Of a stretch of 53,368 bases of DNA, positions 46,059 to 53,368 are shown in pieces. This stretch comes from Fibrobacter intestinalis. GTDB taxonomy: Bacteria; Fibrobacterota; Fibrobacteria; Fibrobacterales; Fibrobacteraceae. The stretch's first letter is position 1, and each line of letters opens with the position of its first letter. Both the position numbers and the translations under genes were made by a program. The stretch lies in contig NZ_FUWU01000020.1 of NCBI RefSeq assembly GCF_900167415.1, positions 1-53,368 on the forward strand, in the 5' to 3' direction. The notes below the pieces were generated by a model that had not been told where the DNA came from, did no database searches, and saw only the letters and a list, made by a program, of their open reading frames with translations.

Positions 46059-48749
46059 ATGGCTGATGAAAAAATAAAATTGACTCCGGGAATGCATTAC
46101 GATTCCCTCATCGAACGCGAAATGCAGGACTGCTACCTGCGTTATTCCATGAGCGTGATCGTTGCTCGTGCGCTGCCGGACGTTCGCGACGGACTGAAGC
46201 CGGTGCACCGCCGGGTGCTGTTCGCCATGCACAAGCTGGGACTGACTGCGGACAAGGCGACCATGAAGTCGGCGCGTATTGTCGGTGAAGTCATCGGTAA
46301 ATACCACCCGCACGGGGACGCCGCCGCTTACGATACGCTGGTCCGGATGGCCCAGGATTTTTCGTTGCGCTATCCGCTGGTTCGCGGGCAGGGCAACTTC
46401 GGTTCTGTCGATGGCGACAGTGCTGCCGCTATGCGTTACACCGAAGCCAAGATGACCCGAGTCGGCGAATTGATGCTGGACGACTTGGACAAAGAAACCG
46501 TGGACATGGGCAAGAACTACGACGAGACTCTCGACGAGCCGCTGGTTCTTCCTGCTGCGTTGCCGAACTTGCTCGTGAACGGCTCTTCGGGAATTGCCGT
46601 CGGTATGGCGACGAACATCCCCCCGCACAATTTGCGCGAAGTCACGCGGGCGATTCATGCCTATTGTGAAAACAACGACATTACCGGCGAAGAACTTTTG
46701 AATTACGTCTCGGGACCGGATTTTCCGACGGGCGGCATTATTTGCGGTCGAGCGGGTATTCGCGATGCTTATCTGACGGGGCGTGGAAGGGTTCGTGTTC
46801 GCGCCCGTGTCGAAATTGAAAAGGACGCCAAAGGCCGGGAACGTTTGATTATCAGCGAAATCCCGTATATGGTGAACAAGGCTCTTCTCGTCAAGAACAT
46901 GGCGGATCTGGTTCGCGACAAGCGAATCGATGGCATCAGCGACATCCGCGACGAATCCGACCGGGAAGGGATGCGCGTCGTCGTCGATATCAAGCGGGAT
47001 TTCCAGGGCGACATCGTCCTGAACAACCTGTACAAGTACACCCAGCTTGAAGACACGTTCAGCATTTACAACCTCGCTCTGGTGAACCGGACGCAGCCGA
47101 CCCTTCTTCCGTTGAAGGACATGATTCGCTACTATGTGGATCACCGCTTGGAAGTCATCCTTCGCCGGACGCAGTTCGATCTGAAAAAGGCGCAGGCCAG
47201 AATGCACATTTTGGAAGCGCTCCGCGTGGCGTGCAGCAATGTCGATGAAGTCGTTGCGATTATCAAAAATTCAAAGAGCACCGAAGATGCCAAGCTGAAT
47301 TTGAAAGACAGATATGCGTTTGACGACATCCAGGCGCAGGCCATTGTGGATATGCAGCTCAAGCGCATCACGGGGCTGGAAATCGAAAAACTCGAAAACG
47401 AATACCAGCAGCTGGTCATTACGGTCCAGGATTTGGAAGACATCATCGCCCGTAAGGAACGCCGGGTGCAGATTCTTTTGGAAACCCTCGATGCGATTAC
47501 CGAAAAGTTCGGGGACGAACGTCGTACTTCGATAGAAAACGCCGTGCAGGACTACGATTCCGAAGACTTGATCCCGGAAGAGGAGCAGGTGATCACTTTG
47601 AGCCGAGAAGGCTACGTGAAGCGGCTTCCCATCGGGACTTTCAAGGCGCAGAATCGCGGCGGCAAGGGAATCATCGGTGCAGGCCTTAAGGACGAAGACA
47701 ATATCCAGTCGATTTTCACGGCGAGCACCCACAGCTACCTTCTCGTGTTTACGAATAAAGGTCGGGTCTATTGGACAAAAGTGTACAACCTGCCGGAAGG
47801 TTCGCGGAACGGCAAGGGCAGACCGATTGTCAATTTTGTCAATCTGACTACGGGCGAAAAAGTTTCGGCGATTGTCCCCGTGCGCAAATTCGGCGGCTAT
47901 AATTGCCTCGTTTTCGCCACTAAAAATGGCGTTATCAACAAGATGGATTTGAAGGTCTTCTCGAATCCGCGCCGTTCGGGAGTCAATGCGATTTCCCTGG
48001 ACGAAGGAGACGAACTGGTGAAGGTCCTCTTGGTGGGCGTCACCGCCGAAGAAATGGAAGCTTCTGCCCGTGGCGAAGACATCGACGACGATGCAAATGT
48101 TGCCGAAGTGGAAGAATCCGATGTGGAATCCGCCGACGAACCGGTGGACAGTTCGAATATGGCGAAGGACTTGTTGATGCTGGCGACAAAGAACGGCCAG
48201 GCGATTACCTTCCCGATTTCGAGCTTGCGCACCATGGGACGCGGGACGCATGGTGTTCGGGGCATCCGTTTGATGGACGCTGACGAAGTGATAGCCCTGT
48301 TGTGGCTTAAATCCGAGCGCAAGGTTCTGACCATTAGCGAAAACGGCTATGGCAAACGTTCTGAGCCGGCGGCGTATCGCATTACGCGTCGTGGCGGCAA
48401 GGGAGTTCGCAATCTGAACATCACCGAAAAAACGGGCTGTGCCGTATTTGTCGATAGCGTTGCCGACGACTACGATTTGATTATCACCAGTCGTGAAGGG
48501 CAAGTGATTCGCATTCCTGTAGAAAGCATCCGTTTGACCGGGCGTGTTTCTCAAGGCGTAAAAGCGATTACCTTGGCAGAAAATGACAAGGTTCAGGATG
48601 CGACGGCATTGCCTAGCGATGACGATATCGAACAGGAAAGTGTCGAGGCGCAAGCTGGAGCGGAAAGCTCGGAAGGAGAATCTCCGGTAGAAATTGCCGA
48701 GGATGTCCCCACTCCGGAAAACCCTGCGGACGGCGAATCCGAAAACTAA
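46059..48749 (+). CDS. gyrA: DNA gyrase subunit A
   Basis: 896 aa. Breaks and rejoins DNA in the A2B2 gyrase. Catalytic Tyr127 (AAAMRYTEAK), DNA-gate region RDGLKPVHRRVLFAMHK, and the C-terminal beta-pinwheel with GyrA-box-like RGGKG sequences (QNRGGKGIIGAG and TRRGGKGVRN). The quinolone-determining loop reads HPHGDAAAYD: the position of E. coli Ser83 is alanine (A88), Asp87 is kept (D92). A 50-residue acidic insertion (about 660-715) and an acidic tail of about 45 residues are additions. An AGGAAA before the ATG is the ribosome site. Followed by a terminator. Confidence 0.96.
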   Translation: MADEKIKLTPGMHYDSLIEREMQDCYLRYSMSVIVARALPDVRDGLKPVHRRVLFAMHKLGLTADKATMKSARIVGEVIGKYHPHGDAAAYDTLVRMAQDFSLRYPLVRGQGNFGSVDGDSAAAMRYTEAKMTRVGELMLDDLDKETVDMGKNYDETLDEPLVLPAALPNLLVNGSSGIAVGMATNIPPHNLREVTRAIHAYCENNDITGEELLNYVSGPDFPTGGIICGRAGIRDAYLTGRGRVRVRARVEIEKDAKGRERLIISEIPYMVNKALLVKNMADLVRDKRIDGISDIRDESDREGMRVVVDIKRDFQGDIVLNNLYKYTQLEDTFSIYNLALVNRTQPTLLPLKDMIRYYVDHRLEVILRRTQFDLKKAQARMHILEALRVACSNVDEVVAIIKNSKSTEDAKLNLKDRYAFDDIQAQAIVDMQLKRITGLEIEKLENEYQQLVITVQDLEDIIARKERRVQILLETLDAITEKFGDERRTSIENAVQDYDSEDLIPEEEQVITLSREGYVKRLPIGTFKAQNRGGKGIIGAGLKDEDNIQSIFTASTHSYLLVFTNKGRVYWTKVYNLPEGSRNGKGRPIVNFVNLTTGEKVSAIVPVRKFGGYNCLVFATKNGVINKMDLKVFSNPRRSGVNAISLDEGDELVKVLLVGVTAEEMEASARGEDIDDDANVAEVEESDVESADEPVDSSNMAKDLLMLATKNGQAITFPISSLRTMGRGTHGVRGIRLMDADEVIALLWLKSERKVLTISENGYGKRSEPAAYRITRRGGKGVRNLNITEKTGCAVFVDSVADDYDLIITSREGQVIRIPVESIRLTGRVSQGVKAITLAENDKVQDATALPSDDDIEQESVEAQAGAESSEGESPVEIAEDVPTPENPADGESEN

Positions 48750-48765
48750 AGCGCATTTCTTTTTG

Positions 48766-48826
48766 AAATCCTGTGCACGACTTCAGCGGCTCTCTCCGCT
48801 GCCGGAATGCATAGGATTTTTTGTTT
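48766..48826 (+). terminator. Rho-independent terminator after gyrA
   Basis: AAATCCTGTGCA (48766) pairs with TGCATAGGATTT (48808), an inner AGCGG/CCGCT extends the stem, and the structure ends in a T-rich TTTTTTGTTTTA tail. Confidence 0.75.
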
Positions 48827-48902
48827 TATAGACTGTAGATTCAAGGGGCGCAGAAAGGAAATTGCGCCTTTGGGATGCAACAGTTTTCTCCCCATTTTAA
48901 CT

Positions 48903-48908
48903 TATATT
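48903..48908 (+). promoter_or_regulatory. Probable -10 box, leaderless start
   Basis: TATATT followed by TCCCTTGT and then ATG 48917, a gap of 8 bases with no ribosome site. Confidence 0.35.
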
Positions 48909-48916
48909 TCCCTTGT

Positions 48917-49450
48917 ATGTCTATCCATTTTATCCATCCGAAAAAGTCCGTCAATTCCGCATTTTTGAAATTGCCTGTGTCCGTTGAAAATATGGAGCGG
49001 TTCAGCACGTCGCTTGTGAACTTGTCCAAAAAACGCAACCCCGAACGGGATGAAGAATATCACAAGGGGGAAATCTGGAAATTCCTGCGGGGGATTTTCG
49101 AGCCGGATTATTCGGTGCAGGTAAAGCGTCCCATCGACTTGGCGATTTTCAATGGGAACGATACCAACGCAAAACCCGCCGTGATCATCGAAGTGAAATC
49201 CCCGACGAATGCAGCGGAAATGTTCAGCGCGTCAAAGCCCAACGTGAAGTCCTTGCAGGAGCTGGTGTATTACTTTATGCTGGAATGCAAAATGTCAATA
49301 ATTACAATGCTTGCGGGACAAGTGAGCATTTTTTTGAGCACAAAAAAAAGAACCCCCGCACCGATGTGCGAGGGTTACTACCATAATGGAACAACAATGA
49401 AGTTCTTTTCCGATGTCAAATATACGAGTTTCCAGTCAAAGCGTCAATAA
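48917..49450 (+). pseudogene. N-terminal fragment of a type IIG restriction-modification enzyme, cut by an integrative element
   Basis: The frame codes for 177 aa from ATG 48917. The first about 120 residues (FIHPKKSVNSAFLKLPVS, IWKFLRGIFEPDYSVQVKRPIDLAIFNG, VIIEVKSPTNAAEMFS, LQELVYYFMLE) match the N-terminal DUF7149-type nuclease region of large single-chain restriction-methylation enzymes (over 900 aa). After LQELVYYFMLE (about 49286) homology ends abruptly; the rest reads into terminator and integrase-flanking sequence. The methyltransferase domain is missing here. The VIIEVKSP motif is the PD-(D/E)XK E-x-K core. Insertion of the integrase element is the likely cause. Confidence 0.75.
49342..49376 (-). 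terminator. Rho-independent terminator downstream of the integrase
   Basis: On the minus strand AACCCTCGCAC pairs with GTGCGGGGGTT around ATCG, followed by TTCTTTTTTTT. It faces the element's genes and marks its left border near the truncated type IIG gene. Confidence 0.8.
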
Positions 49451-50445
49451 TTCCCGAACATTTTTTCAATTTCATCTGTTAAATCGCTGTTCAATAAGTG
49501 GGAGTACGTGTTAAGGGTCATCTGGATGTTGGAATGCCGCATGAGCAGCTGCACCGCCTTGATGTTAGCGCCAGACCTGATAAGGTTGCTTGCGAAAGAA
49601 TGCCGGAATCGGTGGTTCGTCGCCTCGCCCTGGAACCCCTCGGTGATAGCCGTTGCAGCCGCCTTCTTTAGTACTTTCAGTTGAGCGTTTATTGCGTAAG
49701 GCTTCCAGGCATCTCCGGCTATCTCTATCTCTTTTTTGAGACGTGAGGAAACAGGAACCTTTGCCGCCTTGTTGCCTTTTCCAATTACGTACAAGTGACC
49801 GTCAATGATGTCTTCGGGCTTTGCCTTTATCGCTTCGTGGATGCGTAGGCCTGCGAATGCCATTAGCGCCCACACGATGCGATAAGTAGGTCTCGGCGCC
49901 TTATCGAGAATGCGGTCAATCTGATCGGGAGTCCAGAAGTCGCGTTCCGCCATTTGCGCTTTCCTGCTCTTGATTATTTCCGCGGGATTGCGAATGTCAA
50001 GGTCAAAGACTTCTATCGCATATTTCAAAGCCGTCTTAAGGATGTTTTTTTCGTTGTTATATGAACTAGCCTTCTTTCCCGTTCTCGTTTCGTCAAAGGC
50101 GTCAAGAAGCGCTTTCTTTTCTACGCCCGCAATGTTGAGCGTCCAGACGCTTTTCATCGTCCTAGCTACGAATTGCGCCCGATTTATCGAGTGATGGCTA
50201 GCGTTCCTGCTTTCCAGATGCTTTATATACGTATCGAACGCATCCTTGAACGTCACGCGTTTTTTGCCGTCGCCGGAAAACGTGCCCGACGCCTTCATCT
50301 CCGCAAGGCGTTCAAAAGCCTCAGCCTTCTTTGCCGTTCCTAGACTCTCGTAGCGGATTTTGCCGCTCTCCGTGTCGAAGATGCGGGCGTACCATGTCAT
50401 TATCTTGCGTGCCTTGTTACGCTGGCAAAGCGATAGCCTTATCAT
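49444..50445 (-). CDS. Tyrosine recombinase / integrase
   Basis: 333 aa. Inserts and excises an element at attachment sites. SAM-like N-terminal core-binding domain (about 65-150), catalytic domain from about 165 with R201 (AGLRIHE), H278-x-x-R281 (NHRFRH), H304 (RHSNIQMTLN) and nucleophile Y314 (NTYSH). All canonical residues present, so it is probably active. AGGAGG sits 6 bases before ATG 50445. Adjacent to the truncated type IIG gene, with an excisionase-like gene 10 bp upstream. Confidence 0.94.
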   Translation of the reverse strand: MIRLSLCQRNKARKIMTWYARIFDTESGKIRYESLGTAKKAEAFERLAEMKASGTFSGDGKKRVTFKDAFDTYIKHLESRNASHHSINRAQFVARTMKSVWTLNIAGVEKKALLDAFDETRTGKKASSYNNEKNILKTALKYAIEVFDLDIRNPAEIIKSRKAQMAERDFWTPDQIDRILDKAPRPTYRIVWALMAFAGLRIHEAIKAKPEDIIDGHLYVIGKGNKAAKVPVSSRLKKEIEIAGDAWKPYAINAQLKVLKKAAATAITEGFQGEATNHRFRHSFASNLIRSGANIKAVQLLMRHSNIQMTLNTYSHLLNSDLTDEIEKMFGNY

Positions 50446-50455
50446 GGCAAACCTC

Positions 50456-50665
50456 CTATTTCCTCGGGCGCGGCTTGACTATTTGCCGCTCAACCCATTC
50501 GTCAAGCCATTCGGGCAAAAACAAGACCCTTTTTGCGTGCTTGAAGTAGCGGATGTTTTGCCTGTACATCTCTCGCCGGACGTGGTGTACGCTGACTCCG
50601 AGCGACTTTGCCGCTTCGTCGATTCCCATGTATTGCCTGTTGTTTATTACAATCATGTTTTCCAT
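50456..50665 (-). CDS. Small HTH protein, excisionase-like
   Basis: 69 aa. Winged-helix/HTH_17-like pattern: YMGIDEAAKSLGVSVHHVRREMYR...YFKHAKRVLFLPEWLDEWV, the form of AlpA/Xis-type directionality factors. AGGAGA precedes the start. Lies directly upstream of the integrase, where excisionases usually are. Function by family and position. Confidence 0.82.
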   Translation of the reverse strand: MENMIVINNRQYMGIDEAAKSLGVSVHHVRREMYRQNIRYFKHAKRVLFLPEWLDEWVERQIVKPRPRK

Positions 50666-50674
50666 TTTTGTCTC

Positions 50675-50968
50675 CTATTTGTTTTTCATTTCCCAGTTTA
50701 TGCACCTGTCGCCCCAGTCGTGGAATTTCTCGTCCACGATGCAGAACGCCTCGCCGCCGTGGCATTCTGCGCACCGGTGCCCCGGAATGTCGGGGAGGTT
50801 CTTCCCTGAATGCCGACAGTTGGCGCAGCACCGCAGTTCCTCGGCCTCTTTTCGGAGCTTCCGCAGCTCTTCCATAGTCGCGTCGTAATCCGACAGCGGG
50901 ATGGTGACGGCGTACGGCTCGTGGTTCAGCGGGTAGCCGCCAGCCCCGGTGAATCCGTAGTCGCTCAT
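50675..50968 (-). CDS. Small cysteine-rich protein of the element
   Basis: 97 aa from ATG 50968 behind GAGGAAG. After a coiled region (MEELRKLRKEAEELR) come several Cys-x2-Cys pairs (CCANC, CAEC) and GEAFCIVDEKFHDWGDRCINWE, suggesting a zinc ribbon. Function unknown. Start overlaps the stop of the preceding gene by ATGA. Confidence 0.7.
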   Translation of the reverse strand: MSDYGFTGAGGYPLNHEPYAVTIPLSDYDATMEELRKLRKEAEELRCCANCRHSGKNLPDIPGHRCAECHGGEAFCIVDEKFHDWGDRCINWEMKNK

Positions 50969-51153
50969 TTGGTCTTCCTCTCGGGGAAATTGCGTAGGCA
51001 CTTCCCGGCCTTTGCGCATTCGGCAAGCCCGCCGTTGGAATGCCCCAATCTGGAGCAGTCCCAGCACGGGAAACGGGCCATCAGGCGGCGTACGGCGTTG
51101 TTGTATGCCGTCCGGTTCTTTTCGGCCTTGAACGCATTTTCCTCGTGTATCAT
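50965..51153 (-). CDS. Small protein of the element, unknown function
   Basis: 62 aa from ATG 51153, after GAGGGGG. Has a CWDCSRLGHSNGGLAECAKAGKC cysteine cluster that may bind zinc. ATGA overlaps on both sides with neighbours. No family recognised. Confidence 0.6.
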   Translation of the reverse strand: MIHEENAFKAEKNRTAYNNAVRRLMARFPCWDCSRLGHSNGGLAECAKAGKCLRNFPERKTK

Positions 51154-51323
51154 TTGCGCCCCCTCGTCGCCTTTTGGCGGCGTTCCCACTCGTCGTAGAT
51201 GGACTGCTTGCCTTTTTTTTTGGCGGCCTTCCTGCGGACGATTTCGCCGACTGCGAACGCGACGGTTATGATGGCCAATGCAGCGAAGAATGCCGCCGCC
51301 TGTTGGATGGTGATTTCGGTCAT
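51150..51323 (-). CDS. Small single-pass membrane protein
   Basis: 57 aa from ATG 51323. One hydrophobic helix (AAAFFAALAIITVAFAVGEIV, residues about 8-28), then a highly basic tail (RRKAAKKKGKQ). Could be a phage-type membrane peptide. Coupled by ATGA overlaps to both neighbours. Function unknown. Confidence 0.55.
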   Translation of the reverse strand: MTEITIQQAAAFFAALAIITVAFAVGEIVRRKAAKKKGKQSIYDEWERRQKATRGRK

Positions 51324-51640
51324 GCGGCCTCCTGCGCCTTGGCGGCTTCCTTTTTCTTGCGTCGCCATTCCCGCTTGTAGGCGTTCCGTTTATCGCGGTT
51401 TTTGCGATTCCATTCCCTTTGGTTTTCCCTGTATTTTTCGGGGTGCGCCTTTTTCCATTTCCTCTGGCGTTCCCGTTCCTTTTCCTTGTTTGCGGCGCGG
51501 TACGCTTTCGCTTTCGCTTGGCACTGTTCCTTGTGCGAGGCGTAGTAGCGTTGGTCTTTCGTTTTTCCCGGTGCTTTCGCAGAGAATCCTTCCGCCGCCC
51601 GCAATGCGGCAAGTCTGTAGAAATCGTCAGTTTTCGACAT
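51320..51640 (-). CDS. Basic, helix-rich phage-type protein
   Basis: 106 aa, dominated by Lys, Arg, Glu and Ala in long helices (KEKERERQRKWKKAHPEKYRENQ). No known domain. Overlaps the upstream gene by 14 bp and the downstream gene by ATGA. Confidence 0.6.
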   Translation of the reverse strand: MSKTDDFYRLAALRAAEGFSAKAPGKTKDQRYYASHKEQCQAKAKAYRAANKEKERERQRKWKKAHPEKYRENQREWNRKNRDKRNAYKREWRRKKKEAAKAQEAA

Positions 51641-52136
51641 CGGCGACCCCCTGCAATTTGTCGGCGAGCTTCCGGACGGAATCCGCGAAAATCTTGTAGT
51701 AGTGGTGGTTGTCCTGTTCGCGCGCCGCCCTTTCGCAATTCTCGAGGCGTTGAATTACCGCCATGGCGAAACCGGAAAGCCGGTTCAGCTCCTCGCGGAT
51801 TTCCCGTTTCTCGCCCATTACGCCGCGGAACACGTCCTCGTAGAGTTTCAGGTAATGGGCGGCGAGATACTTTTCTCGGCGTCCCACGAGCAGTCCATTG
51901 TGGATGAAGCTGCGGACGTTCACGGCGACATCCTTCGGCGGGTTGTCCGGGAAGCTGTTTTTGAACCGCCTGATTCCTTCGTCGCTGCGGGTGTTGTCGA
52001 ACGGCTCATGCCATTTTCCGGCTTCCGCTTTTTCGGGCGTTTCGCCAGCTCCGGCGGAATGGTCCATTTCCGCTTCCACGAGCGCGTACAGCTCGTCCAG
52101 CCGTGCGCGTTCCTCTTCGGTTTTTATTGCGGTCAT
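51627..52136 (-). CDS. Hypothetical protein of the element
   Basis: 169 aa from ATG 52136 after GGAGGG. Soluble, acidic N-terminus (EEERARLDELYALVEAEMDH), then a helix-rich part (REKYLAAHYLKLYEDVFRG...LNRLSGFAMAVIQRLENCERAA). No domain recognised. ATGA overlap with the preceding gene. Confidence 0.65.
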   Translation of the reverse strand: MTAIKTEEERARLDELYALVEAEMDHSAGAGETPEKAEAGKWHEPFDNTRSDEGIRRFKNSFPDNPPKDVAVNVRSFIHNGLLVGRREKYLAAHYLKLYEDVFRGVMGEKREIREELNRLSGFAMAVIQRLENCERAAREQDNHHYYKIFADSVRKLADKLQGVADVEN

Positions 52137-52612
52137 TTCGCACCCTCCGCCATCATCTTTCTGGATTTTTCAAGAAACTTCTTGGCGTTTTCGTGAAATT
52201 CCTTTTTGCGTTCATCCGGCAAATCTTTCCACCAGTCCATAGGGTCGTAGATAGACAGGAAATGATTGCCTGGCCCAAATTCTCCGCAGACATCGAGTTC
52301 GTCCTTATACATGCTTTCCGCCAGCTTTTCATCGACGGGCAAATCGAACTCTTTGACAAGTTCTTTCGGGTCTGGCGTCCTGTCGTTCCAAGATTTTTCT
52401 TCTTCTTCCGAAGCGCATTCCCAAACGTATTGCTGCATAAAAAGAACGTCCCGAAGAAATTTTGTCGCCTTGTAACGCAGCTTCATGATTTCGGCATCCA
52501 GTTTAGGGCACCCCAAATCCTTTGTAGGCTTTTCGATTGCCTGTTTGATGCGCCAAAGACGTACGTTCAATTCGTATATTTCGGCTTCGTTTACGGTCAT
52601 GTAATTTGTCAT
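52133..52612 (-). CDS. Hypothetical protein of the element
   Basis: 159 aa. The ATG at 52612 is preceded by AGAGGAGAAAG; the frame is open further upstream but without a better start. Helical protein with a WEC...FLPV-type pattern and a YDPMDWWKDLPDERKKEF segment. No family recognised. ATGA overlap with both neighbours. Confidence 0.65.
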   Translation of the reverse strand: MTNYMTVNEAEIYELNVRLWRIKQAIEKPTKDLGCPKLDAEIMKLRYKATKFLRDVLFMQQYVWECASEEEEKSWNDRTPDPKELVKEFDLPVDEKLAESMYKDELDVCGEFGPGNHFLSIYDPMDWWKDLPDERKKEFHENAKKFLEKSRKMMAEGAK

Positions 52613-52932
52613 GGTTCTTTCTCCTCTATTTCGTTTTCCAGCATTTCCATAGTGCGGAGAATCACCGCCCCGCACTGGGCGAGTTCCAGCATGGCGGGGA
52701 CTAGGTCTTCTTTCTGGTATGCCTCGATAGCTTCAAAGACTTCCTCTAAAATGATTCTGTCGGCCATGTAGGGGGGCTTCCCGTTCTTTTCCCTCATTGC
52801 TTTAAGGTTAAATTTCACGTTCCCTGCTGAACGCTCGGATAATCCGTCCGCGAAGTGCGGGTGCTTCGACTCGGCCTCGGCAAGCTCGATTTTCATCTGG
52901 GCGATGAACTTGTTCAGTTTTTCGGGCTTCAT
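52609..52932 (-). CDS. MazG-like phage protein (tentative)
   Basis: 107 aa from ATG 52932, 7 bases after AGGAGG. Contains RIILEEVFEAIEAYQKEDLVPAMLELAQCGAVILR, which resembles the E-x-x-E ... E-x-x-D helices of MazG-type nucleotide pyrophosphohydrolases, but the last acidic position is Gln here, so activity is doubtful. ATGA coupling on both sides. Confidence 0.5.
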   Translation of the reverse strand: MKPEKLNKFIAQMKIELAEAESKHPHFADGLSERSAGNVKFNLKAMREKNGKPPYMADRIILEEVFEAIEAYQKEDLVPAMLELAQCGAVILRTMEMLENEIEEKEP

Positions 52933-53366
52933 TCCTCCACCTCCTTGCCGCAAGGCGAGCCGTCGAGAAATTCACAATCAGTTAAGAAGTTTTCCGCAGG
53001 AATTGCGTCAATGCCAAATGTTCCATCGGAAAAGCGGTTTAATAGAGTTATTGTATACTCGTTTTCTTTGCCTTTTTTTCGATACCACTTCCCCCGCAGC
53101 ATTTCACGGTCTTCCCAAGTAAACGAAACCAGTTTCTTTCTCTTCGCGATTTCGACAGGGTAGAAGAAGTCGAAAAAGTTTCCAGCGTCAGACTTGAAAG
53201 GATATGGGCATCCTTCGGTGATTACATCTTTCAGCTCTTGGATGCAATCGCCTTCTTCGACCATTAGTTTCAACTCAATGATTTTGTCCGCAAAGAATCC
53301 CTTGCTTCCTACGACTGCCCTGTCTGTGTGCAGGGCGTTGATAATTTTAGACTCGTCGAATTTCAT
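52929..53366 (-). CDS. Hypothetical phage-type protein at the window edge
   Basis: 145 aa, apparently complete: ATG is at 53366, 2 bases inside the window end, so the ribosome site is not visible. Opens FDESKIINALHTDRAVVGSKGFFADKIIELK, a pattern I associate with phage-encoded proteins of unknown role, then a beta-rich part (KLVSFTWEDREML, EYTITLLNRF). Stop overlaps the next gene by ATGA. The cluster continues beyond the window. Confidence 0.6.
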   Translation of the reverse strand: MKFDESKIINALHTDRAVVGSKGFFADKIIELKLMVEEGDCIQELKDVITEGCPYPFKSDAGNFFDFFYPVEIAKRKKLVSFTWEDREMLRGKWYRKKGKENEYTITLLNRFSDGTFGIDAIPAENFLTDCEFLDGSPCGKEVEE

Positions 53367-53368
53367 TT

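Noticed and set aside
46056-48653. Long minus-strand frames across gyrA (46056-47207, 47271-48653)
   Set aside because: They mirror a conserved gyrA on the plus strand and show no family features or ribosome sites.

Overview
The window is chromosomal DNA of a Gram-negative bacterium, most likely Fibrobacter or a close relative (Fibrobacterota). The main pointer is a TIGR02147-family protein (9222-10061), a paralogous family I associate with Fibrobacter, translationally coupled to a lipoprotein gene. LpxD, SurE, lipoproteins and several beta-barrel outer-membrane proteins confirm a diderm envelope. The assignment rests on protein recognition, not on a search. No rRNA, tRNA or CRISPR array was seen.

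Layout. 1-11215: ordinary chromosome with a NYN/LOTUS RNA-binding protein, pyruvate kinase, a PiT phosphate transporter followed by a PhoB/PhoR-like two-component pair, and the TIGR02147/lipoprotein pair. The gaps at 1-496 and 3229-4428 are packed with dispersed hairpin repeats. 11405-24010: a type I restriction-modification island of the EcoR124 (IC) kind. hsdM and hsdR are separated by about 8 kb of cargo: two PD-(D/E)XK DUF1016 nucleases, decayed RhuM and ORF6N genes, two GIY-YIG nucleases, an hsdS gene carrying TAEL spacer repeats and an in-frame palindromic repeat, a (GCAA)n tract joining hsdS to a third target-recognition domain, a 212-bp tandem repeat array, and a zeta-like toxin with a putative antitoxin.

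24092-32714: envelope and housekeeping genes, namely an MBOAT acyltransferase, a convergent YihY / outer-membrane protein / UvrA-like operon whose last gene seems to start at CTG, a lipoprotein, a diacylglycerol-kinase-like enzyme and LpxD. 33247-36809: a three-gene operon of an ECF sigma factor, a membrane anti-sigma-like protein with a periplasmic DUF4384-like domain, and an exported caspase-fold protease fused to surface repeats and a C-terminal barrel. This is the best candidate for an undescribed signalling system: the protease and the outer half of the presumed anti-sigma factor should share the periplasm.

36990-48749: an outer-membrane protein, a uracil-DNA-glycosylase-like protein, an SGNH/SGNH/MBOAT operon for acetylating an envelope polymer, then divergent hisS and surE (apparently leaderless, from a shared palindrome), and gyrA. 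48917-53366: the N-terminal stub of a type IIG restriction enzyme cut off by an integrative element. The element begins with a terminator, a tyrosine integrase and an excisionase-like gene, followed by a run of small phage-type genes, nearly all joined by ATGA overlaps, that reaches the window edge.
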